From assembly GCA_905250075.1 (NCBI GenBank), contig CAJNOP010000018.1, positions 248,001 to 312,000 of the forward strand: a stretch of 64,000 nt of DNA, given 5' to 3'. This document shows, one piece after another, positions 54,468 to 64,000 of the stretch. The position numbers and the translations under genes are program-made. This DNA comes from Rotaria sp. Silwood1 (taxonomy: Eukaryota > Rotifera > Eurotatoria > Philodinida > Philodinidae). The notes beneath the pieces were generated by a model. That model worked only from the letters and a program-made list of their open reading frames with translations, was not told the origin of the DNA and did not search any database. Positions within the stretch are counted from its first letter, which is position 1; each line of letters starts with the position of its first letter.

Positions 54468-57400
54468 GTAATTCGAATGGTAGTAATGAAATACATTCAT
54501 CCTCATCATCGTCAACAACGTCCAGTCATGATCAATTACATCTATGGCTTGCTGCTCAATCATCAGGGCAGCAACCTCAGCAGTCGAGTAGGTTTCCAAA
54601 TGACCTTTTACTCTTTTGATTAGATGTAATTTTTTCTTCACATTCTTTGACATTGTCTCATCTTAATGTCGACATATGAAAGCAAGGAAAAAAAACGGAG
54701 TTTTCTCTTATGTTCATGGTTGTTGTTTTTTTTTGTTCTCTAAATCGAACAGAGAAAGTTCAATTATTCTACTAGTCGTTCTTTCTCGTTCTCTTACATG
54801 TATATGCATATGTATGGGTATGTGTATGTGTGTGATTCATCATCATAATATTGTGTTCGTTATAGCCTCTGAAGAGGAAAGCGAATGAAGGAGAAAGGCG
54901 TGATTATGATTGATGTGGATTGCGCGTGGCTGCCGTCGATGATTTGACCACCAGAGATGTAGAAATATCAACAATAATTTTCTTTTATATAGAAAGAAAA
55001 AAAAAAAAGAAAAAGAATGTACGACGACTCATCGTATTCTTACTAATGGAACTATTGAAGAACAACAGTGCCTAGATAAAGATTATCTTCAATATATAAT
55101 TATTCTTCGATTGTTATAATAGTTTCATCTTTCTTGTTGTTCGTTTTTCTTCTATCATGATCAGTTACGACAAACAGCTGGTAATTTCTTCTTCTTTCTC
55201 TTCTTCTTCTTTCTTTACTTATCTTTCAATAGATGTATATAAATATAATATCGACGACCTTTTGTTCGTGTTCTGTACCTTGAATAAAACACGAGAGAAA
55301 GAGAAAGAGAGAGAGAAATCGGACAATTTATGTCATTCACCCCGCTCCCTCTCTCTGTATTTTTGTTCCTTGTAGAATTCTGACAGGCATGTGTCACATC
55401 TATGGTGACAAAGATATAGCAGGTCGGTCAAGCATTCTATGTTAAGGATAATATTGGTAACATTTGATTTGTTCGTCATATAGACGAAACAAAATGCAAG
55501 CATGTGCATCATTTGATATATATATATATATGAATAATTTACATGACATTCATTTGTTATTGTTTTCTTATTTAGGTCCTGCAACAGTGAGAATGATCTC
55601 AGAGAACGGACCAGCTTTTCCATTACCATTACATTTACCACCTGGACATATGGTTCAACAAGTTCTTGACGAGAATGGTGTACTGACACATGTTATTATG
55701 TCACAACCAGCACCACCGCCACCTCCACCACCACCTCCTCATCATCATGTGGTAAAATGAAAATTTATACAAGTTCATTATGAATACTTTTATTTTATTT
55801 CATAGCATACCGGTTATTCTCCATCACCATACAATGGACTTTATGGTCATCCACATCAATATCATAATCCAAATGTATATGGACCATATACAGGAGATAC
55901 ATTAACATATCCTCCACGTTCTGCTTGTAATCATACATCATCACCTACAAATCGTATGAAATAAAAAAAAAACACAAATGGAAATGATGATTTTTTTTTG
56001 TCAATGATCATTCTTGTTTGTCTTTTCAGCTTCACAATGTCTATTACATCCATCTGAAAGCAATAGTTCGCCAACGACGACAACAGGAGGTAGTAATACA
56101 TCTATAATAACAACAACACCTAATTCAACAAATAATCAACAACGTCGTTCACCTGTATATAATACAAATACGAATAGTTGTACAACAACAGGCGGAACAT
56201 CTCATACACGAACATTAAATATTAGTGGACAAAAACGACGTATACCACAATCTCATACAAATACAAATTCATATGTAAATAATATTAGCATGAGTAAGTT
56301 AACTTGAATGTTTTGTTTTGTTTTTTTTTTGTTCAAATTATATTTTATTTTTATTTCTATTTTAAAAAAAAAATCTTTAATAATTTAGATGGTTCTGATA
56401 AATCTCAACAACAACAACAACAACAACAACATCATCATCATCATCATCATCCACCATTACCAACACATTATTCACCATTCTATTCCGAAATGGTTGTTCC
56501 ATCAACAACTGAACCTGTTGATTTAGCTGCTGCAGCTGAATATGATAAAGAACGACAAACAATTGAAAAATGTTTATCGAAATTATCTCCACCAATTGTA
56601 AGAAACGAAAAATCTTTTGTTCGAAGATTTTCAACAAAAAAAAAAAAAACACGTTTTTTATTTTGATTTAAGATTCAAGATATTGAAAGTCGAAGTGCAT
56701 TAGTAAGAATACAACCTCCAAATTTAACATCACCTCAATCGGATTATTCCATTGATTTTACTAATCTTATTTACGAATTATTATTGTCAGATAAAGGCAA
56801 AGATGCCAAATATAAACAAGTTTATTGGTATGTTTAATAGAAATTTTTCTTCTAATACATCATATGAATTTATAAGCAGAAGAAAAGCTTTCTTGAAAAT
56901 AGAAAGAACCTATTTATCATTTTTATTATCGACATATGATAATATCATTGTGTTCGTCTTTTTTTTTTTATTAGCAAAAAAGAAAAATCATTCACATAAA
57001 CTAAACTAATGGAAAATTTCCTACGAGGGAATCTTTCCCATTTGAAAATCACTTTTGAGTTCGAGCTCTGTGCTTAAGGTAGATTTCAATGAAGTATTAA
57101 AATAGAATAAGACTCCGAGGCATTCTCTACAGCATTATAGCAGTTTCACGGAGATTTTAACTTCTAGCATGCTATATACAAAAGAATCGAATTAGTATAT
57201 TTTGACTGGAAACATCGTTCATTGATAAGCTTATGTATAACAAGAACATCTTAAGAATTTGCAGCACTAAAAGAATGTTTCCTTCAGGAGATATTAAATT
57301 CTCAAGAACCACTCATATTGCACGGAAGATTTAAGAATCTTGTGTTTTTTTAACAATTTCATATCGCCTATTATCTAATTTATATGCGCAGTCAAAAGAT

Positions 57401-60400
57401 ATTTTCTAGTTGGAAAAATTTCTTCGTTAAAAAACATGACAGTTTTTTTGATAATGATTCAATATATTGTAATTTCAAATAAATTCTTTTTAGTGGTGAT
57501 GCCAATGAAATAACTTTAAAAGATCTGAAACCAGCTACTGAATATCATTTAAAGTAAATTTTAAAATAAATTTCATTTGTTGTTTTTATTGTATACATAT
57601 TTAATTTTAAATTTTAGAGTATGTGCATGTATTGATTCATGTAAAGGTGAATATACAAATCCAGTTCCATTTACTACTGAACAATGTGAACCTGATAGAC
57701 CTCTACCACCAAAATTACTTGGTAGTCGATTAAAAAATTCTTTAACATTAAAATGGACAGCTACAAATGATAATGGATCAAAAATTTTGAATTATATTCT
57801 TGAATATGATGAAGTTTGTATTCATAGTTTTATTTTACTGTAGTCGTCAAAAGTTTCGCTATCAGATAAAAACTATTCTAGACACAAATCTTTTGTTCTT
57901 GTATTTTGATCACAAATAGGAGTACGAGCCAGAAGAGTCGGCATCAAGTCTTTATACAGACAGAGGTATTTTAGAAATAATAGCTAATTTCAAAGTTTTT
58001 ATCTTTCGTTGAAGAGCTTAAATTTTGTCACAATCATCGATGAAGATGGTTTCACGCCAATAGACTAATTTATAATATTATCCTTGAATCTTCTTAGTAT
58101 AAAACTTGATGATATTCATCAAAAAAGTAGTTTGTGATTCTGACTATTTTCTATGCAATTTTCTCTGAGTAGATTCTCTGCTCTAATCCGATAATTATTT
58201 CATGATAATAGACATTGATAAGGCTGAGATTCATGCGACGATCTCTTTCAAAACAAAGGAAGGTCGCTAGAGTTTAAGTTCACAGGAAATTAGAGTCTCC
58301 TATTTTTGACACAATAAAAACATGTGAAATTTTATTTATCAATAAAAGAATGTATATTAATATTGACAAATCAGAAATTTGTTCCACAAAAAATTTTTTT
58401 GTTTTTGATGTCCAAAGATAACAAAATTAGTATTTTTATATCTAAATTATATACACGAAACTCAATCGATCTGGGATTGGTGTTTGCGATCAAGTTTTAC
58501 CGAGCTCGCTTTGCAATAAAAATGTCAGATGAAACAGTTCAAATTTAAATACTTTTCATCTGGTAGTACAACTAGACTCGTAAATCGATGAGTTCATCGC
58601 CCGCGGTGACAACTAAAATTTTGAAATGGAAAAGACAGGAAACAATTCTAGAGAATTTAATGACAATAAAATGGTCGGTAATATATTCTAAAATTGATTT
58701 TTGCGCGTCGGAAATTATAAAAAAAAAACACGTAACTATTTTCCTATCGCGGCACTAAGTCTATCGGCTTACATATCTAAGTGTCACTTTTAGCAACTAT
58801 CATAAATTATAATTAATACCTAGTTATTATTATGGTTTTTCTTTTTAGGGTAAAGGCCGAGAATTTATTGAAATATATCGTGGTATAAAAAAACAATTTA
58901 TGTTAAATAAATTAATTCCGGCAACATTTTATGCTTTTCGTTTGGCTGCTGAGAACAGTATTGGACGAAGGTACAAAGAAGAAAAAAAAAAGTCAAATTC
59001 ATTCTTATGTATTTTATTTTTTCTGTTTAGTGAATTTAGTGACACAATTCAATTTAGTACATTAGGTACAATTCCACCTGAACCTGATCCACCAATGTTA
59101 TGTGAAAAAAGTGTTAAATATTTAACATTATCATGGATAAAACGACCAATTGATGAAACATTTACATTACAAATGAATGATGAATCAAATTATTTTCGAA
59201 ATAAATATACAGGTCCATTATGTACCTATACAGTTACTGATTTATATCGAAATACTGAATATAAATTTCGAGTAATTAAAGTTTTTTTTTTAACTATAGA
59301 CAATAATATGCTTTGTTTTTATATAGTTAGCAGCACATAATCAAGAAGGTCAAAGTAATTATTCTCCAATAGCAACATATAGAACATTACCTGATCGTCC
59401 TGATCCACCAGCTAAACCAAGAATAAAAGGACATATACAAGCAACACAATGTCGTATTGTTTGGGGTAATGAAAAAACAAAAATTTAATTCTTGTTTATT
59501 TGTTTTTATAATAAAATAATTTTTAAGATCCACCAAGAGATAATGGCGGTGCAGAAATTCAACAATATCATCTTGAATTAGAAGAATCAAAAGGTAGAGA
59601 AAGAAAAAAGAAGAATTTTTTTTGTTTTTTTTTTAAATAAATTTTAACTTTTTTGTTTTTATATTAGCTGAAGATGGTAGGTAGAAAAATAATAAATTGT
59701 TATTCCTTTTCGTCATGTTTTGATATTTAAAAAACAATACAAAAAAAAAACTAACATATTCTAATAAAATTTCTTTTGATTTCATAGGTTTTCATGTTAT
59801 TTATAATGGTTTGGATACAGAATATTTACTAGAACAACTTATACCTGGACATTCATATTCTCTTCGTTTATCATGTTCGAGTGCTGGTGGTCATAGTGAT
59901 CCATCAGATATAACACAAATACGAACACCAGCTGTTGCACCAGCTTCTTGTCATCCACCGAAAATTTCCGGAAAACCAAAAGCAAATTCATTACATCTTC
60001 GTTGGGGTAATGATTTTTAATTGATGAAATTTGTTTTTTGCCTATAAAAAAGAAGAATCTAAAAAAGTCAATTTTTGTCTCCCCAAGAAACTCATTGATT
60101 GCTAGAGTCTATAGTCATCATAAGAGGACATGAGCCATATAGTACTTTCTTCTTGAATTATGATTATTTTATTGAATTTTCAGTCAATTAAAGAAATTTT
60201 CATCACGAACATTGTATTGCATGAATACTCGAATAAAGGTGATGAATTTTGCAGTAAAGATATGCAAGATTGGATATGAGTTAGAAAATTTTTTTCATTT
60301 CGGATAAAAGTTACAAAAAAGTTTACCCTACACATCACTAATTTGACGTGTTTTAATCCTTTCAAACACAAACGTTTTTTAAATATATACTTAAATTCTT

Positions 60401-62633
60401 TTTTTTTTTTTTATAATCCATCATTATTTAGCATATCCGGATTATGATGGTGGTTCACCAATAATTGATTTTGAAGTTCAAGTAACAAATCCTGATAGTT
60501 CATCACGTATTGTTTATCGTGGACGTGATCTTGATTGTACTGTTGGTGGTTTATTACCTGGTCGACCATATCTATTTCAAGTTCGTGCATTTAATCGAGC
60601 AGGAGTAAGTTTTCTTTGAAATTAAAAAAAAAAAGAAATCATGTATTTATTTTCTTTTTAAAGGCTGGTCCATGGTCAGAATATCTTGATATTCTATCTG
60701 GTCCAGGTGTACCTGAAGCACCACGAAATTTTGTTGTTGAATGTCAGAATCCAAATAGTGCTTTAATACGTTGGGAAGAAGGTGTTAATAATGGTGCAGC
60801 TATAACTGAATATCGTCTTGAATGGTCACGAAAAGAAAATGATTCATTTATGCAACTTTATTGTGGAACAAATTGCACATATGAAGCTAAAGGTCTTATA
60901 CCGGTTACACATTATTTTTTTCGAGTACAAGTAAACAAAAAAAAACATTTGTTTTCTTTTTTTTTTTTAATATGCAAAATATTTGATTTTTATTTATTTT
61001 TGTCTAGGCAGTTAATTCAGCTGGTCCTGGTCCATATAGTATGTTAGCATCATGTGTTACATCAGCAGCTGCTCCATCAATTGTTACTTCAGTAAAAGTA
61101 CATGCAAAATCTACATCAATGACAATAACATGGAAAGAACCAGCAAATAATGGATCACCTATTACTGGTTATTATATTGATATTGGTGAAAAAGAACTTA
61201 TTTTTGTAAATCCAGAATTTAATGAATATACTATTGATGAAGTATTACCTGATACAACTTACAGGTTAGTTCTTTTGTTTTATCATTTTATTAGATATTA
61301 TCTGATTGAAAATTATCTTTTTTTTTAGAATTCGTATACGAGCTATAAATACTATAGGACCTGGTCCATATTCATCAATAGTTAAATGTCAAACAAAAAG
61401 TTTACCACCAGATCCACCAAGACTTGAATGTATTGCTATAACGTGTAATTCAATAAAATTAAAATGGGGTAATGGTACAGTTAATCATACTCTATCATCA
61501 ACAGAATCATCAACAATAACTCCTCGTTCCATATCATATATTATTGAAATGGAAGGAAAAGATGGAAAGTAAGTTAAGCAAATAACAATTATGAATTATA
61601 AAATGCATATTGTTTCTTTTTTTTCTCTGCCATAGTTTTAATTGTATTTATACCGGTACAACATATTCACATAAAATAAATAAATTACAAGAAAATACTC
61701 AATATAATTTTCGTATATGTGCAAAAAATGATTCAGGTGCTGGCCCATGGTCAGAAATTTATACATTTACAACAACTAAAGCACCACCAAATGCATTAAA
61801 AGGTTTATAATTTTGTTTTTTTTGTTAGTTGCCTTTTGTAAATTCGACCTTCTCCATAGAGACCACAACAGACACTTGAGCTATGCTCTCGTCGTCACAC
61901 CATAGGTCGTAAAAGATATATATCTATGATGAGAGACTATATATATCAATAAGAAGCTACATAATGTTTCACATTATAATCGTATAGGGATTGCATTAAC
62001 AATTTTGTTTGTTTGTTTTTTGTAGCTCCAAATATCAATGAAATAACTTCAACATCATGTGTATTTAATTGGCAAGCTCATAAACCACTTGGTAAAGATC
62101 CAATAAGTTATATTCTTCAATTACAAATTTATCGAAAAGAAAATGATTATACAGAAATCTATCATGGTGAATCAACATCATATCGTGCAACGAATTTAGA
62201 AGCTGGTGTTGATTATCGTGTACGTGTTTGTGCTATACGTTCGACAAGTGAAGGTTTAACATTAAATAGTCAGTTTAGTCCTGCAACACATTTTGTTTTA
62301 CCTCGACCTGAAGATTTAGCTGCAGTTTTATCTGTATCAAAAACCTCACATAATCATTCAATAAATGATGATTATCATCTAGAACAAAAACTTTCATTTA
62401 TAAATCGTTATCGTTTATTATTAAATCGTAAATTAAAATCTATACAATTATTTGAAAGTCGAACATTAACTGATCAACAATGGGCTATTGTTATATTTGT
62501 TGGTTTTACATTATTAGCAATATTTATAGCCATATTTGCTAATTTTATGTATTCAAAATATAATAATGGTTCATCAATATCAGTTGATAATGCCTTTTCT
62601 TCTTCTCCGTTTTCTCCCGGCATAAAAAAATAA
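52576..62633 (+). CDS. FNDC3: FNDC3, fibronectin type III domain protein
   Basis: Twenty exons: 52576-52939, 55576-55751, 55806-55953, 56030-56293, 56389-56597, 56673-56827, 57494-57553, 57618-57813, 58849-58970, 59031-59271, 59327-59465, 59528-59593, 59668-59676, 59788-60006, 60432-60604, 60664-60930, 61008-61264, 61329-61568, 61636-61802 and 62026-62633. All phases fit and give 1359 residues (human FNDC3A about 1200). The N-terminal block joins exons 1 and 2: GQIFRVQVDNEVKEVHG, then PATVRMISENGPAFPLPLHL, matching the FNDC3 start. A long P/Q/H/N-rich region follows, then nine fibronectin III domains, with family landmarks DNGSKILNYILEYDEGKG, LPPDPPRLECIAI and AGPWSEIYTFTTTKAPPNAL. A single membrane span near the C-terminus (WAIVIFVGFTLLAIFIAIFA) makes it tail-anchored, as in vertebrate FNDC3A/B at ER, Golgi or vesicle membranes. 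The role in animals includes cell adhesion during spermatogenesis. Introns of 666 and 1035 nt (before exons 7 and 9) are much longer than the rest. Confidence 0.93.
53829..53874. repeat. (TA)n(TG)n microsatellite
   Basis: A run of TA units followed by TG units in the long first intron of FNDC3. Length variation is expected. Confidence 0.9.
54221..54587 (+). CDS. FNDC3: Alternative first exon of FNDC3 (probable)
   Basis: From an ATG at 54221 a frame of 122 codons plus one base ends at a good donor (CAGTCGA|GTAGGT). It encodes MYDTGCFSTNGFYPTTSSCS, a proline/glutamine stretch, an asparagine run coded by AAT repeats, and a serine run. Its end phase (1) is the same as that of exon 1 (52576-52939), so it joins exon 2 at 55576 in frame, giving QQPQQSS followed by PATVRMISENG. 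No acceptor is visible ahead of the ATG, which argues against an internal exon. The isoform would lack the conserved GQIFRVQVD segment. The likely promoter is in the preceding 300 bases. Evidence is from sequence only. Confidence 0.5.
54431..54468 (+). repeat. (AAT)n microsatellite
   Basis: A run of about 12 AAT units that codes for asparagine in the alternative FNDC3 first exon. Confidence 0.9.
59668..59676 (+). other. FNDC3: 9-nt micro-exon of FNDC3
   Basis: CTGAAGATG lies between TTTATATTAG and GTAGGTAG. With phase 1 on both sides it adds Ala-Glu-Asp between exon 12 (ESK) and exon 14 (GFHVIYNG). Human FNDC3A has a matching stretch in its fourth FN3 domain (EMAEGSNGNKWEMIYSG), so the residues belong there. 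Skipping it would keep the frame. Confidence 0.7.
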
Positions 62634-63516
62634 CAGTGAAATAATTTCAAAACAACAAAAAAAAATGTTTTCTTTTCTTTTTCTTTTTTAATATCTATTC
62701 TTCTTTTCATCTCTATCTATTTGAATGTATACGTATGGGCTCGGTTTCTTCTTTTCGTTCTTTTTTTGATTTATCTGTTGTTGTTTGCACTGTTAAATGT
62801 TGTTGGTTAGCCATTAGGCTATTGATTACAAAAACAAAAAATTCTAATTTATCGGTTTCATTTTTGCTGACATAGAAATATAATCTACATATATAATACG
62901 TATAAACAACGTTCTTCTTTTTTTGTTTTCTGTTTGTTTCATGTACGTTTGCGAGCAGCTGTTGCAGCAGCTATTTTATTTTTACTGTTGTTTCTCGTTT
63001 TTCTTTTCTTTTTTTTTCTTCTTCTTTTTTTGTTTGTTCTGATTCTTTGTTCAAATTACTCTTTCTCTTCTTTGAATGTTGTTAAGTGTGTGAAGCAAGT
63101 GAAAGAGAGTGACAGACACAGAATATATTGATATTGATAGAAAAAAGAATACAATGTATTTATATTTATTATTATATATACATATATGTGAAAGAGGTGT
63201 CGGTCGGATTTTGGTCTACAATAAACTATCAGCTAATATACTTCTTCTTTTCCAATAGTATATAAATTGTCTTTTATCTGATTATTGTTTGTAAATGTGT
63301 GTATTCTTGTGCGTACAGATAAAATCTTTAGTATGCGCGCATTTTCCGATTCGTATTTAGTTATTATTCTTATTTGTTATTTCACAAGAAAAGGAAAGCA
63401 TGAATGGAGTGTATATGTATTCATATAATTATATGTTGTTTAAAAACAAAAAAAAATGAAAGAAAAAAAAACACATGTACAACATTAATTTTAGTCTATA
63501 GAAAAAAGGAAAATTC
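62634..63516. other. Convergent intergenic region
   Basis: The 3' untranslated sequence of FNDC3 (+) and of the next gene (-). It is rich in T tracts with TATATA near 63173. No gene is supported. Confidence 0.45.
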
Positions 63517-63929
63517 TTAAACATCAATATGCCATGAAATTGGATCAGCTGTTTCATAGATTTGTTCTGATTGATCATCATTACAAAAAGGCATTCGATC
63601 CATTAGAGATGATAGTGGTGGTGGTGGAGGTGGTGGTAACAAAGGTCGATCAAAATTATTACGTTTCTGTTCATCCATCATCGACACATAACATTCAACA
63701 ATATCAACGGGTGGATCAAGCGTTGTTCGCGTCACACCTGAGTTTACATCATAGACAGTTAATGGAATCTATCAAAGAAGAAAAAAAAAAGAGCAAGGTA
63801 CAAGTCAACAAATAATTAAAAAAAAAGAATCGACAACCTTTTCCGCTGCTGCTAAATTATGAATCCACATACTTGGTTTACTTTTTAACCAAGTTTGAAC
63901 TCGTCGCATTTGACGCATAGTTATACGTT
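63517..63929 (-). CDS. 3' end of an unidentified gene (runs off the window)
   Basis: Two minus-strand exons: 63838-63929 and 63517-63768, joined in phase 0. The first reads RITMRQMRRVQTWLKSKPS, then MWIHNLAAAEK. The second reads IPLTVYDVNSGVTRTTLDPP, then VDIVECYVSMMDEQKRN, a polyproline run and the ending YETADPISWHIDV. Both acceptors (TTATTGATAG and TTCTTTGATAG) look good. The last five residues (WHIDV) could be a PDZ-binding C-terminus of class III type, which is an inference. No family is recognised from this part; the rest of the gene lies beyond 64000. Confidence 0.6.
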
Positions 63930-64000
63930 CTATCAATAATAAATATCAATGAAACAACAAAAAACAAGTCTTATTTATTATAATACTTTGATCTACTCGA

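Noticed and set aside
1-64000. tRNA or rRNA genes, CRISPR arrays, LTR or virus-derived elements
   Set aside because: No convincing signal was seen by eye; a tRNAscan or profile search was not possible, so small RNA genes cannot be excluded.

Overview
The window looks like nuclear DNA of a small invertebrate animal, most likely a bdelloid rotifer. It is strongly AT-rich, with short introns (about 50-120 nt, GT...AG), standard stop codons, and several genes belonging to animal families (FNDC3, Fos/ATF3-like bZIP, TPPP/p25, pointed-domain protein). TGTGGG-type repeat units, which are reported as the bdelloid telomere repeat, occur inside short hairpins. The rotifer assignment is an inference; metazoan is much safer. 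Two runs of N mark assembly gaps (1575-1584 and 24212-24311). Exon coordinates were worked out by hand from splice sites, reading phase and protein similarity; no search was run.

Layout. 1-5.8 kb: a decayed copy of a DDX42-type DEAD-box helicase (minus strand, about 1.6-2.9 kb), followed by a foldback element and a further coding relic. 5.8-19 kb: a pointed-domain (PNT/SAM) protein without an ETS domain (+), a short coil-rich unknown protein (+), an SLC16-like transporter (-), a two-RRM RNA-binding protein (-) and a protein made of seven 21-residue repeats (-). 19-26 kb: gene relics and mobile DNA, including a hAT transposon with a clear 8-bp target duplication and a damaged multi-pass membrane gene. 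26-35 kb: a 13-exon gene for an unrecognised 629-residue protein whose introns hold large foldback and hAT-type elements. 35-38 kb: a TTAA-flanked palindromic element between two diverged copies of one AT-rich segment. 38-45 kb: a compact block with AHSA1 (+), a calaxin/EFCAB1-like EF-hand protein (+), a Fos/ATF3-like bZIP factor (-) and a TPPP-family protein (-). 45-52.5 kb: gene-poor, with three foldback or palindromic elements. 52.5-62.6 kb: a complete 20-exon FNDC3 gene (+) with nine fibronectin-III domains, a tail-anchor membrane segment, a 9-nt micro-exon and a second, phase-compatible first exon. 63.5-64 kb: the 3' end of another minus-strand gene.

The intact genes are ordinary single-copy-style animal genes with no operon logic: a chaperone co-factor, a ciliary calcium sensor, a microtubule protein, transcription regulators, a transporter and an ER/membrane FN3 protein. 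The most unusual material is a family of hairpins with telomere-like arms and a shared core (three copies), nested hAT-type MITEs with perfect target duplications, and two lineage-specific proteins (the 21-residue-repeat protein and the 629-residue gene with a long run of phase-1 exons). No virus-derived or LTR element was recognised.
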